Assembly: GCA_031546845.1 (NCBI GenBank)
Contig: JAVBJT010000008.1
Span: 1-56,830 of the forward strand
Length of the DNA stretch: 56,830 bases
Direction of reading: 5' to 3'
From: Azoarcus sp031546845
GTDB taxonomy: Bacteria > Pseudomonadota > Gammaproteobacteria > Burkholderiales > Rhodocyclaceae
Position numbers and translations under genes: made by a program. This document shows positions 15,386 through 25,329 of the stretch, one piece after another (within the stretch, counting starts at the first letter, position 1; every line of letters begins with the position of its first letter). The notes below the pieces were generated by a model. That model was not told where the DNA came from, ran no database searches, and was given only the letters and a program-made list of their open reading frames with translations.

Positions 15386-16453
15386 TCATCGGATGGGGAG
15401 CACTAGTTTTTTGGGTGTGGGCTGGGAGCTCATGTTTGGCAGGCATGCCAAAATATGCTTGATACGCTGAGCGACAGACCCGGATACGACAAGGAATGGA
15501 ATCGCGCGCCGGCTCAACTCGGCTTGATACCAGTCGAATTGCATTTGGCGAAACGCTTCGTTCTGTCTGGTCCCGTCCTGAATAAAGGGGAAATCGGGTG
15601 CGCATAGCACGTTGACATCGTAGGTTCGTCCGGCAAGTGCTTCCAAGCGCGAGTCTGCCAGGCCGAACAGGTGGTACGAGTAAAAAAGCGTAGTCAGCGG
15701 TGAGGTATCGCAGACCAGGTAATGATTGGCTGGTGCAGTCTCTTCACGCGCGACCTGGGTTTGTGCGATATGTAGCATATCGTCGAAGACGAGCTTTCCG
15801 CCGCATGCTTCCCAGAACTCCCGCCCGTACTCCTCTATGTGCACTGTGTCGAGCGCACGGGCGAGGGCAAGGCTCAGGGTGCTTTTGCCGCTGGACTCAC
15901 CGCCGAGCACGCCGATCCGCTGGACGAAATCCGCATAGACCTCGGGTGCGACATGATGGCGGTAGTGGTGAATGTTCGAGCGCAGCAGCGTGCCCGAAAC
16001 GGCGCCCGGTTCCGCGCCGCGCTCAAGCCGCACATGCGCGACCGGACGAGCGGTCAATCCGCGCTTGCGAAACTCCTGTGTCAGCACAGCGGAAAAACCG
16101 TCGCCGTAGTCTTCCGCCGTAAATACGGCATCGACAGTGGTACCTAAAACCCGCTCACAGATTGCGGCGACAAAGCGTCGATGTTCATCCGCATCGTCAT
16201 CGTTGTATGGCATTGCCGGAAGGCCTAGCTGGGCCGTGTCCTGCGACCCAATGACAAGAATGCGGGCGTTCGGGAAACGTACCCGCAGCCAGCGCTCACG
16301 TCTTCCCGGATCACAATCGGGTAGTTCGGGCCGCGTGTAGCTGATAATCAGCACTTTCTCGCATTGTGCGAAAGCCGTTCCGATCAATCTTTCGTGGCCG
16401 GCATGCAACGGTGCGAATTTGCCGACGATCAATCCGGTGGCAAAGCGTTTCAT
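15386..16453 (-). CDS. nadR: NadR-type NMN adenylyltransferase / ribosylnicotinamide kinase without HTH domain
   Basis: Bifunctional salvage enzyme: the C-terminal kinase makes NMN from nicotinamide riboside and the N-terminal domain adenylylates NMN to NAD. Residues 1-165 are the nucleotidyltransferase domain (GLIVGKFAPLHAGHERLI, a GxFxPxHxGH motif); the kinase domain has a P-loop GGESSGKSTL at about 184-193 and CDTSPLTTLFYSYHLFG. Enterobacterial NadR has an extra N-terminal helix-turn-helix; this 355-aa protein starts directly with the enzyme domain, consistent with NrtR being the regulator here. Its ATG overlaps the pnuC stop (ATGA). Last gene of the operon. Confidence 0.9.
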   Translation of the reverse strand: MKRFATGLIVGKFAPLHAGHERLIGTAFAQCEKVLIISYTRPELPDCDPGRRERWLRVRFPNARILVIGSQDTAQLGLPAMPYNDDDADEHRRFVAAICERVLGTTVDAVFTAEDYGDGFSAVLTQEFRKRGLTARPVAHVRLERGAEPGAVSGTLLRSNIHHYRHHVAPEVYADFVQRIGVLGGESSGKSTLSLALARALDTVHIEEYGREFWEACGGKLVFDDMLHIAQTQVAREETAPANHYLVCDTSPLTTLFYSYHLFGLADSRLEALAGRTYDVNVLCAPDFPFIQDGTRQNEAFRQMQFDWYQAELSRRAIPFLVVSGSVAQRIKHILACLPNMSSQPTPKKLVLPIR

Positions 16454-17016
16454 TGCGGTACCAGCTTGCGGCGCCAAGTATGCAGTCCGTACCAAGCATT
16501 GAACCAGAATACAAAATAGAGACCGGCGGTCAGGTAAAGGCCTCGCCAGGCGTACAGCGGTACGGCAATCGTATTGACGAACAGCCACACATACCAATTT
16601 TCGATACGCCGCCCCATCAACATGAACTGCGCAAAGATGCTGAAGCTCAGGATCAGCGAGTCCAGCCACGGCGACCACGCATCGGTGAAACGATGAAGCA
16701 GGGCTGCATAGGCTGCTGCGGCAAACAAGGCGCAGCATGCAAGCGCGGCCATGTGTCGCGGTGATGTTCTGCGGATCGATAGCTCACTGCCATGATCGCC
16801 CCTTAGCCAGTGTATCCAGCCCGATACGCTCGTCACGATGAAGAAACCCTGCAAAGTGACGTCGGCATAGAGTTTCGCGGTAAAAAAGACCCATGCGTAA
16901 AGCATGCAGCCGACGATGCCGATCCACCAGGTGTGGACGCTGTTGCGGGCGGCGAGCAATACCGAAACAGCATAGGTACAACTGGCGGCAAGCTCAGGCA
17001 ACGAAAACAGATTCAT
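16450..17016 (-). CDS. pnuC: nicotinamide riboside transporter PnuC
   Basis: Inner-membrane facilitator for nicotinamide riboside, trapped inside by NadR kinase activity. The 188-aa protein has about seven hydrophobic segments and the family's Trp/Asn-rich motifs: ENWYVWLFVNTIAVPLYAW and FVFWFNAWYGLHTWRR at the C-terminus, and SVHTWWIGIVGCMLYAWVFF near the N-terminus. The 4-nt overlap with nadR links transport to phosphorylation. It starts 12 nt after the nadM stop. Confidence 0.92.
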   Translation of the reverse strand: MNLFSLPELAASCTYAVSVLLAARNSVHTWWIGIVGCMLYAWVFFTAKLYADVTLQGFFIVTSVSGWIHWLRGDHGSELSIRRTSPRHMAALACCALFAAAAYAALLHRFTDAWSPWLDSLILSFSIFAQFMLMGRRIENWYVWLFVNTIAVPLYAWRGLYLTAGLYFVFWFNAWYGLHTWRRKLVPQ

Positions 17017-17028
17017 CTGCTGCTCTCA

Positions 17029-18069
17029 TCAAACCGCAATGCCGAGGAAGTGGTCGAGAATCGCATAGTGATCCTCGAAGAACTGTTCCTCCATACCCGG
17101 TAGCGCCTCAAGTGGAACCCACTGCGCATGCGCGGCGTCGTCGGCGGCCTGTACCTCGGGCGGACGGGCATCGCGCAGGTCGAAGTAGTGCGCGTGTGTG
17201 ATCGTGCGGCCGCGCAGGCTACGTGCGGGGTGATCGAACACCGCGACGCCCTTGAGCGCATGCTGTAGCGTCAACGTATGCGTGCCAAGCCCGGTTTCTT
17301 CGCGCAGTTCGCGGATCGCGCCATGCAACAGGCGCTCGTGCGGTTCAAGGAAGCCGCCGGGCAGCGCCCATAGACCCTTGCCGATTGCATTACCACGGCG
17401 GATCAACAGAACGTGACCGGAGGCGACGACGACCGCGTCGGTGGTCGAGAATATGGGCGGATAGGGCGCATTGCGCCATGCGGCCTTTGCACGTTCGACC
17501 GCCGCATGCTCGGCGCGTAGCGCGGGGACAAAGCCCTGTCGCAGCCAAGTCGAGATATAGGCGGCAACCTTCGGATGAGTGGCGCCGGCGATCAGAGAAT
17601 CGCGCGCTTCCACGTCATTGCATTCGAACATCATGCGGCGCACGTCGGTGGCGTCCGTGCTGTGTTCGCGCGTGGCGGGCAACCATTCCCATCTCGGGAA
17701 CAGGTTCAGGTAGTAGCTCGACGCGTCCTTCTCGAAACCGACAAGCACAACGCGCGCATCGTCCGAGTCGGTCTGTTCCTTCACGCCGGCGACGACGGTG
17801 GCCTGCCAGCGCACATCGTCGTAGTAGTCGCGCATTGGCAGAAAGCTCACGCGCCCGCGCTCGGTTTCGGTTAGCGTGAGGTGGATCATCGCCGCGCGCT
17901 CTTCCCAGTTGAACGGGTTCTTCGCGTCACGCGCGCGCCGCGCCGAGCCGAGCACGACGACGACCTTGGCGGCCGCTTCAAGCGCGTGGCGAAAGAGCGT
18001 GCCGTGGCCCTTATGGACCGGCGCGAAGCGTCCGATGACGATGGCGACGTCGAATTGCGGTGTGGTCAT
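17029..18069 (-). CDS. nadM: bifunctional NMN adenylyltransferase / Nudix hydrolase
   Basis: Fusion of an archaeal-type NMN adenylyltransferase (residues 1-180; IVIGRFAPVHKGHGTLF and HSTDATDVRRMM) to a Nudix domain (residues about 205-340). The Nudix box is complete: Gly239, Glu245, Arg253-Glu254-Leu255, Glu257-Glu258 and Gly260 in GGFLEPHERLLHGAIRELRE. In characterised homologues (Synechocystis, Francisella) the first domain makes NAD from NMN and the Nudix domain hydrolyses ADP-ribose. 346 aa, full length. Lies 16 nt after the nadE stop in the same operon. Confidence 0.93.
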   Translation of the reverse strand: MTTPQFDVAIVIGRFAPVHKGHGTLFRHALEAAAKVVVVLGSARRARDAKNPFNWEERAAMIHLTLTETERGRVSFLPMRDYYDDVRWQATVVAGVKEQTDSDDARVVLVGFEKDASSYYLNLFPRWEWLPATREHSTDATDVRRMMFECNDVEARDSLIAGATHPKVAAYISTWLRQGFVPALRAEHAAVERAKAAWRNAPYPPIFSTTDAVVVASGHVLLIRRGNAIGKGLWALPGGFLEPHERLLHGAIRELREETGLGTHTLTLQHALKGVAVFDHPARSLRGRTITHAHYFDLRDARPPEVQAADDAAHAQWVPLEALPGMEEQFFEDHYAILDHFLGIAV

Positions 18070-18085
18070 GGGGTTCTCCGTTCGA

Positions 18086-19789
18086 TCAGAAGATGTGGCG
18101 CGCCGCGATCGGCATCTGGCGGCCCGAGCCGAAGGCGCGCGAGCGCAGGCGCAGGATCGGCGGCTGTTGGCGGCGCTTGTATTCGGCGCGGGCGATCAGT
18201 GCCCGTATGCGCGCGATCAAGGCGCGGCCCGACTCATCGGCCTGCAGCGCCTCGACGCCTGCCTTCGCGGCGGCGAATTCGGCCGCGCCAAGGCGTTCGC
18301 CTTCGATCAGGTACTTGAGCAGATCGTCGAGCACCGGATAGGGCGGCAGACTGTCGGTGTCGCGCTGATCGGGCGCAAGTTCAGCCGACGGCTCCTTGTC
18401 GATGATCGCAACCGGCACAATCTCGCGCCCGGCTATTGCGTTGATGTGGCGGCACAAATCGAAGACCTCGGTTTTGTAGAGATCGCCGATGATGCCAAGC
18501 CCGCCGTTGGTGTCGCCGTAGAGCGTGCAGTAGCCGACCGAGATCTCCGACTTGTTGCCGGTCGTCAGCAAAAGGTGCCCGTGCGTGTTGCTGTATTCCA
18601 TCAGGATCGTGCCACGTACGCGCGCTTGCAAATTCTCCAGCGTTAGGCCGCGCGGCGGTACGCCGGTGGCTTGTTCGAAACCGTGCTCGTAGGCGGTGAC
18701 GATCTCGCGGATCGGATGCGTGAGCAGTTCGATACCGAGGTTGCGGCAGAGCGCTTCGGAGTCCGACACGCTGCCGTCGCTCGAAAACTTTGACGGCATC
18801 GTGATCGCGGTGACGTTCTCGCTGCCCAATGCCTCGACCGCGAGCGCGAGTGTCAGCGCACTGTCGATGCCGCCCGAACTGCCGACGACCGCTTTATGGA
18901 AGCCGCAGCGGCGCGCGTAGTCGCGCAGGCCGAGCACGATCTGCCTGCGATAGAACGCCATTGTTGGCATTGGCGCCGTTGCCACGGACGGCAGGGCCGA
19001 ATTGTCGTAGTCAAAAAAGGCGCCACCATCAAAAACGAGCGTGCGCACGGATTCCTCGAACGACGGCGCCTCGTAGACGACGCCGGCCTCGGGGGTGACC
19101 GCGAAGGAGGCGCCGTCGAAGACGAGTTGATCCTGGCCGCCGACCTGCTGCGCATAGAGGATCGGCAACCGGTTGCGCGCGCTCGCGGCGGCGAACAGCG
19201 CATGTCGCTGTTCGCGTTTGCCGAGATTCGACGGGCTCGCGTTGAGCGAGACAACGAAGTCGGGCGCCGCGTCGGCGAGCCGCGCGAACGGGTTGACCGC
19301 ATAATCGCGGCCCATATCGTTCCAGCCGTCCTCGCAGATCATGAAGCCGATTCGCGTGCCGCCGATCTTGAGAATGCGCGCGACGTCGGGGCCGGGCTCG
19401 AAATGGCGGCGCTCATCGAACACGCCGTAGGTCGGCAACAACTGTTTTGCGTAGCGCAGCACTTCCTGCCCGCGATGCAGAACGAGCAGTGCGTTCTGCA
19501 AACGCTTGCCCGTTCCGTCGTTGCGTACGGGCGCGCCGATTACCCAGAAGAGATCGGGCGTGGCCGCGCTCGCTGCCAGCGCGGCGGCGAGCCCTTCCTC
19601 GACGGCGGCAAGAAAAGCCGGCTCGTCGAGGAGATCGCCCGGGTAGTAGCCCGTCAGCGAAAGCTCGGGAAACACAACAAGGTTGGCGCCTTCGCGTACC
19701 GCCTGCCGCGCGGCGGCACGCATAAGTTCGAGGTTGCCCTCGATGTCACCGACGGTCGGGTTGATCTGGGCCAGCGTGAATCTGAGCAT
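18086..19789 (-). CDS. nadE: glutamine-dependent NAD(+) synthetase
   Basis: Amidates nicotinate adenine dinucleotide to NAD using ammonia released from glutamine. The N-terminal nitrilase-type glutaminase domain shows Glu42 (FPELSLTGYYPGDL), Lys115 (YAKQLLPTYGVFDERR) and Cys152 (ICEDGWND); the C-terminal synthetase has the PP-loop SSGGIDSA at 304-311 and TTGNKSEISVGYCTLYGD. 567 aa, normal for the two-domain type. The ATG at 19789 follows GGAGAACGACG; the longer frame upstream runs into pncB. Its nicotinate substrate route requires NadD, which is not in this window. Confidence 0.96.
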   Translation of the reverse strand: MLRFTLAQINPTVGDIEGNLELMRAAARQAVREGANLVVFPELSLTGYYPGDLLDEPAFLAAVEEGLAAALAASAATPDLFWVIGAPVRNDGTGKRLQNALLVLHRGQEVLRYAKQLLPTYGVFDERRHFEPGPDVARILKIGGTRIGFMICEDGWNDMGRDYAVNPFARLADAAPDFVVSLNASPSNLGKREQRHALFAAASARNRLPILYAQQVGGQDQLVFDGASFAVTPEAGVVYEAPSFEESVRTLVFDGGAFFDYDNSALPSVATAPMPTMAFYRRQIVLGLRDYARRCGFHKAVVGSSGGIDSALTLALAVEALGSENVTAITMPSKFSSDGSVSDSEALCRNLGIELLTHPIREIVTAYEHGFEQATGVPPRGLTLENLQARVRGTILMEYSNTHGHLLLTTGNKSEISVGYCTLYGDTNGGLGIIGDLYKTEVFDLCRHINAIAGREIVPVAIIDKEPSAELAPDQRDTDSLPPYPVLDDLLKYLIEGERLGAAEFAAAKAGVEALQADESGRALIARIRALIARAEYKRRQQPPILRLRSRAFGSGRQMPIAARHIF

Positions 19790-19806
19790 CGTCGTTCTCC
19801 TCGCTT

Positions 19807-21012
19807 TTACTTCTGCGCGTGGCCAAAGACCTGCCGCAGATAGGCAAGAAATACCTCGTCGTCGCACAGCGTCTTGCCGGGCGAATCCGAAAGTTTCGCC
19901 ACCGGCTGCCCGTTGCAGGAAACGATCTTCATCACAATGTTGAGCGCGTCGTAGGGCGTATCGTTGGTGAGATTCGTGCCGATGCCAAAGCTCGTCGGAA
20001 TACGCCCGGCAAAGTGCTTGTGCAGCGCGATTGCGCGCGGCAGATCGAGTCCGTCGGAAAACACGAGCCGCTTGCCAGCCGGATCGATACGCAGCCGCCT
20101 GTAATGCGCGATGGCCTTCTCTCCCCATTCGACCGGATCGCCCGAGTCGTGGCGCAGACCGTCGAAAAGTTTGGCGAAATAGAGATCGAAGTCGGTCAGG
20201 AAGGCGTCCATGCCGACAACGTCGGTCAACGCGATCCCGAGATCGCCGCGGAACTCCTGCACCCAGCCTTCGAGCGCAGCCTTTTGGGAGTCGCGCAGGC
20301 GGAAGCCGAAGGCCTGGTACGCTTGCAGATACTCGTGCGCCATCGTGCCGATTGGCGTGATGCCGAATTCCTTGGCGAGCAGCACGTTCGAGGTGCCACG
20401 GAAGTAGCCGGGCAGCGCGTTGCGCAGCGTGCCGACAGCCTCGCGCTGCCAGGCGCCCGAGAAGCGGCGGCGCAGGCCGAAGTCGAAGAAGACGAAGGGC
20501 GTGGCCGGATCGGGGTCGCCGCGCACGTAATCGCGCACGACCTCGATCTTCTGCGCAAGCCGTTCGCGCGCTGCGGCAAGCGCGTCTGGATGGGTGTCGA
20601 GGCGGCGGAAGTAGAGCTCGTTGACGATGTAGAGCACGAAAATCTCGAAGCCCATCACATGCACGAGCGGCCCGCGCGCTCTGACGACCAGCCGTTCGCC
20701 CTCGGCCGCGACTTCGAGGAAGCGGCCCTGGAAGCGGAACACCGAGAGAAAATCGACGAAGTCGCTCTTGATGAAGCGCAGTCCTCGCAGATAGTAGAGC
20801 TCATCCTGGCGGAAGGTGAGGCTGCACAGGTGATCGATCTCGGCTTCGACCTCCTCCTTCAATTCGGCAAGCGGGAACACCGGCTTGTTGCGGCAGACGA
20901 AGGCGTACTCGGCTTGCGCGTCCGGGTGGCTGTGCAGCAGCGCCTGCCACATCGTGAACTTGTAGAGATCGTTTTCGAGCAGGCTGGTGACGATCGGGGA
21001 ACGGGCGGACAT
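19807..21012 (-). CDS. pncB: nicotinate phosphoribosyltransferase
   Basis: Converts nicotinate and PRPP to nicotinate mononucleotide (Preiss-Handler pathway). The 401-aa protein starts SPIVTSLLENDLYKFTMWQA, the family's N-terminus, and shows GTMAHEYLQAYQ, where His226 is the phosphorylated histidine of the family, and RHDSGDPVEWGEKAI plus FGIGTNLTNDTPYDALNIVMK for phosphoribosyl binding. It follows pncA after 9 nt, so nicotinate made by PncA passes directly to this enzyme. Confidence 0.97.
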   Translation of the reverse strand: MSARSPIVTSLLENDLYKFTMWQALLHSHPDAQAEYAFVCRNKPVFPLAELKEEVEAEIDHLCSLTFRQDELYYLRGLRFIKSDFVDFLSVFRFQGRFLEVAAEGERLVVRARGPLVHVMGFEIFVLYIVNELYFRRLDTHPDALAAARERLAQKIEVVRDYVRGDPDPATPFVFFDFGLRRRFSGAWQREAVGTLRNALPGYFRGTSNVLLAKEFGITPIGTMAHEYLQAYQAFGFRLRDSQKAALEGWVQEFRGDLGIALTDVVGMDAFLTDFDLYFAKLFDGLRHDSGDPVEWGEKAIAHYRRLRIDPAGKRLVFSDGLDLPRAIALHKHFAGRIPTSFGIGTNLTNDTPYDALNIVMKIVSCNGQPVAKLSDSPGKTLCDDEVFLAYLRQVFGHAQK

Positions 21013-21021
21013 GATGCTTCC

Positions 21022-21867
21022 CTATCGGAAAGAGAGTTCAACGGAATTTGCTGTGCGCACACCGCGTGCGCGCATATCGGCAATAAAAGCCTCGTACTGC
21101 TGCTCAAAGCCGGCGACCGGGCTCATGCAGTCGGTGAGCAGCGTGAGCTTGCCGGCGTTCGCCGCGCCTAGCTGTTCGACGATGTGTTCGGTCGTGGCCT
21201 TGACGCAGTGGCTGCCGGCCTCGCCCGCGATCAGCACGCGGCCGGCTTCGCGCAGCCGCGCGATGAAGGTGGCATTGACGCCGGTGGCCGGATCGGCCGG
21301 GTCGGGCACCTCGGCGTGAATCGCGCTGTAGTGCTCGGTCCAGGGATTCGTGCCCTTGACGACCTTGGTCACGGTGGCAAGCGTCGCCTCCTCCCAGCGG
21401 TTGCATGCGGCGAGCAGCGCCGGATGCACGTTGTGGCCCCAGGTGCCTATCTCGCAGTGCACCGGCCACACCATGTGCGCGTAGCGGCCAGCGGCTTCGA
21501 GTGCCTCGAGGTAGGCCAGCACACGGGGAAACGCCCCCGTGATGCGCGGCAGGTAGCGGCCCCCGCGTACGTCAGCGGCGGAGATCTGCGTGTAGGGTGC
21601 GACCGCTGAGCCGTCGGCCTGCTTCCAGAAGGTCGGGTGTCCGATGTCGATATGCTGGTGCGAGTCGAGCGTGATCGAGATTTCGGCAAGCGAATCGCCC
21701 AGGTGGTCGATCAGCGCGGCGGTGCGCAGCATATCGGCATGCGCGCCGGCTACTGGCAGCGCCGGCGTGAGCCGCTTGCCCGCGATTTCGGGGCGAAAGT
21801 CCTCGGGAAGATCGCAGAAGTCGTTCTGCGGATCGATGACGACGAGATGAGTCCTTGGTTCAGGCAT
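21022..21867 (-). CDS. pncA: nicotinamidase (isochorismatase superfamily)
   Basis: Deamidates nicotinamide to nicotinate. The catalytic triad is visible as Asp12 (VVIDPQNDFCD), Lys171 (TKVVKGTNPWTEHYS) and Cys221 (AGEAGSHCVKAT), and metal ligands as Asp68, His70 and His77 (LDSHQHIDIGHP). At 281 aa it is longer than the common 180-210 aa bacterial PncA. The start is fixed by a consensus AAGGAGG 6 nt upstream. First gene of the six-gene operon; its promoter overlaps an NrtR-type palindrome. Confidence 0.9.
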   Translation of the reverse strand: MPEPRTHLVVIDPQNDFCDLPEDFRPEIAGKRLTPALPVAGAHADMLRTAALIDHLGDSLAEISITLDSHQHIDIGHPTFWKQADGSAVAPYTQISAADVRGGRYLPRITGAFPRVLAYLEALEAAGRYAHMVWPVHCEIGTWGHNVHPALLAACNRWEEATLATVTKVVKGTNPWTEHYSAIHAEVPDPADPATGVNATFIARLREAGRVLIAGEAGSHCVKATTEHIVEQLGAANAGKLTLLTDCMSPVAGFEQQYEAFIADMRARGVRTANSVELSFR

Positions 21868-21907
21868 CACAGCCTCCTTGTTCGTGTCGCGTGTCCGTGG
21901 AGTGAAT

Positions 21908-21937
21908 CCTATAGCAATTAAGTTGTACTGTACAACT
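21908..21937 (-). promoter_or_regulatory. pncA operon promoter with NrtR-type operator
   Basis: AGTTGTACTGTACAACT at 21921-21937 is a perfect 17-bp palindrome around a central T. On the minus strand the -35 TTGTAC lies inside it, followed by a 16-nt spacer and -10 TATAGG (21913-21908). Bound repressor would block polymerase. The same motif occurs twice in front of nrtR, which supports NrtR as the binder. Confidence 0.85.
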
Positions 21938-22007
21938 ATTTGTCGCGAATATCTTACAAATGCGACAAACGGGTCGCTGGGTTGTGTATTCGCCCCGGAC
22001 CGATGCG

Positions 22008-22739
22008 CTAACGCCCGAAGGTGCGCGGAAAGACGATGGCCGCGGATCGATCCTTCAAACGATAGCCGATGGCGGGGCGCTTCGAATCGCCGTCGATATG
22101 GCCAGCCTCGGCGAGGAAGTCCGCCGCAAGCATGCGGGTTCGAAAGCCGCTCTTGTCGAGTGGGCGGCCAAGCACGATTTCGTAGATCCGTTGCAGTTGC
22201 GGCAGCGAGAATGGCTCTTCGATCAGGAATGCAGGCAATGAGGTGTATTCGACCTTGCTGCGCAAGCGTTCGACCGCGGCGGCAAGTAGTTCGGCGTGGT
22301 CGAAGGCGAGCGGCGGAAGCGCGCCCTCGAGCGTGAACCAACCAACATCAGCCGCGTTTGCGCCTTTTTCGAGCCGCAGCGCTTCGCCCGGAATCAATGC
22401 GAAGTAGACGTGCGTCGCCGACCAGCCACGCGGGTCGCGGTCGCGCCCTCCCCAGCTTCCGAGCTGTTCGAGATAGGGGCTGATCACGCCGGTTTTCTCG
22501 GCGAGCTTGCGCCGCGCGCAGTCTTCGAGCGTTCTGTCGCGCTCGACGTCCACGAAACCGCCGGGCAACGCCCAAAGGCCGGGAAAAGGCTCATCGCTTT
22601 CCTGCGGGCGCTTGACGAGCAGCACTCGCAGCACGTCGTCTATGACCGAGAAGATCGCTACGTCGACGGTGGTGAAGGGGCGTGGGAAAGGCGGAAGCGT
22701 GGGATCGTTTCCCTTGTTTTGAGTATTCCTCGTTGTCAT
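22008..22739 (-). CDS. nrtR: NrtR, Nudix-related repressor of NAD metabolism
   Basis: Transcription factor of the NrtR family: an N-terminal Nudix-like domain that senses ADP-ribose or related metabolites and a C-terminal winged helix. In this 243-aa protein the Nudix box (residues 60-84, GGFVDVERDRTLEDCARRKL...) is degenerate: the catalytic REUxEE reads RKLAEK and the first Glu is shifted by two residues, so hydrolase activity is unlikely. The C-terminal part YEIVLGRPLDKSGFRTRMLAADFL with IGYRLKDRSA is the NrtR DNA-binding signature. Start at 22739 follows AAAGGCGG. Two operator copies in its own promoter imply autoregulation, and the same motif lies before pncA, 140 bp downstream. Confidence 0.93.
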   Translation of the reverse strand: MTTRNTQNKGNDPTLPPFPRPFTTVDVAIFSVIDDVLRVLLVKRPQESDEPFPGLWALPGGFVDVERDRTLEDCARRKLAEKTGVISPYLEQLGSWGGRDRDPRGWSATHVYFALIPGEALRLEKGANAADVGWFTLEGALPPLAFDHAELLAAAVERLRSKVEYTSLPAFLIEEPFSLPQLQRIYEIVLGRPLDKSGFRTRMLAADFLAEAGHIDGDSKRPAIGYRLKDRSAAIVFPRTFGR

Positions 22740-22771
22740 GTGATCCGCCTTTGTTGACGTCCTTGATTGTA

Positions 22772-22788
22772 AGTTGTGCAGTACAACC
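22772..22788. promoter_or_regulatory. NrtR operator O1 in the nrtR promoter
   Basis: AGTTGTGCAGTACAACC, a near-palindrome matching the pncA operator. It falls between -35 TTGTTT and -10 TACAAT (18-nt spacer) of the minus-strand nrtR promoter. Confidence 0.75.
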
Positions 22789-22794
22789 AAAACA

Positions 22795-22811
22795 AGTTGT
22801 ACTGTACAGCC
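22795..22811. promoter_or_regulatory. NrtR operator O2 in the nrtR promoter
   Basis: AGTTGTACTGTACAGCC, matching the pncA operator except at two bases of one arm. Its centre is 23 bp from that of O1, about two helix turns, so two dimers could bind the same DNA face; it abuts the -35 of nrtR. Confidence 0.75.
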
Positions 22812-22882
22812 TAAATAGCTCTGCACGGTTGTTCCCGCAAAGCCTTGAATCGGCGGTATTTGAGTAATTTGCAGGGGGGCTA

Positions 22883-22938
22883 CTTGAAATCGGGGTAGGG
22901 CGTCCCTATTATTAGCACTCGTTGGCAATGAGTGCTAA
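22883..22938 (+). promoter_or_regulatory. groESL control region: sigma-32 promoter plus CIRCE
   Basis: CTTGAAA (22883-22889), a 14-nt spacer and CCCTATTA (22904-22911) match a sigma-32 (RpoH) promoter. Overlapping its downstream edge, 22912-22938 is a perfect CIRCE element, TTAGCACTC-N9-GAGTGCTAA, the operator of the HrcA repressor. Dual RpoH/HrcA control is known in several betaproteobacteria. Confidence 0.92.
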
Positions 22939-23026
22939 CAGCCCCGGACGCCGTTCCGGGGAGCCAAGCGAATACGTGTGGCGGGGTTGCCCCGCGCAAA
23001 TTGAATCCAGAAAGAAGGAGTGTTCG

Positions 23027-23317
23027 ATGAAGATTCGTCCCTTGCATGATCGTGTGATCGTCAAGCGCCTGGAAGCCGAGCGTAAGACCGCCAGTGGTAT
23101 CGTGATTCCCGATAGCGCCGGTGAAAAGCCCGATCAGGGCGAAGTGCTGGCCGTGGGCAACGGCAAGATTCTGGATGATGGCAAGGTGCGCGCGATGGCC
23201 GTCAAGGTGGGCGACCGGGTGTTGTTCGGCAAGTACGCCGGCCAGGCCGTGAAGGTCGAGGGCGACGAGGTGCTCGTCATGCGCGAGGAAGACATCATGG
23301 GTGTGGTCGAGTCCTGA
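23027..23317 (+). CDS. groES: co-chaperonin GroES
   Basis: Forms the heptameric lid of the GroEL folding chamber. The 96-aa protein begins MKIRPLHDRVIVKRLEAERK, includes the mobile loop KTASGIVIPDSAGEK that contacts GroEL, and ends REEDIMGVVES. The ATG at 23027 follows AGAAGGAGTGTTCG, a strong site; an in-frame ATG at 22922 lies within CIRCE and is rejected. Heat-shock regulated (see control region). 54 nt before groEL. Confidence 0.98.
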   Translation: MKIRPLHDRVIVKRLEAERKTASGIVIPDSAGEKPDQGEVLAVGNGKILDDGKVRAMAVKVGDRVLFGKYAGQAVKVEGDEVLVMREEDIMGVVES

Positions 23318-23371
23318 GACTCCCGCGTTTTATTCCCATCCTTACCCGAAAAATTCAAGGAGCTTTGAAGA

Positions 23372-25018
<1,647 letters not shown>

Positions 25019-25051
25019 TTTCCTCTGTCCGGCGGCTTTATCGCTGGTAAC

Positions 25052-25080
25052 AACGGCCCCGCCCCAGGCGGGGCCGTTTG
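25052..25080 (+). terminator. groESL terminator
   Basis: Perfect 12-bp arms AACGGCCCCGCC / GGCGGGGCCGTT with a CCA loop, ending in TTTG, 33 nt past the groEL stop. Confidence 0.8.
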
Positions 25081-25329
25081 CGTTTACGGGGGCGCTTTGC
25101 GTGTAGCGCGGCATGAAAACGCGATGCAGGAACGCAATGCGAAAACGTGCGACCGGCTACGCGGCAAGCATGGGATAATTGGAGCGTTCGCCGAGGGAGT
25201 CGGGCGGACTTTTCTTGCGGCGCTTTCAATAAGGCTACCGGCCCGGCGGAGATCGGGCGGAAAAAAGGGGGGGCGACGGTGGAGCCGGTTCTGGGCTATT
25301 CGTCTTGCACAATTTACGGCCAGGATTCT

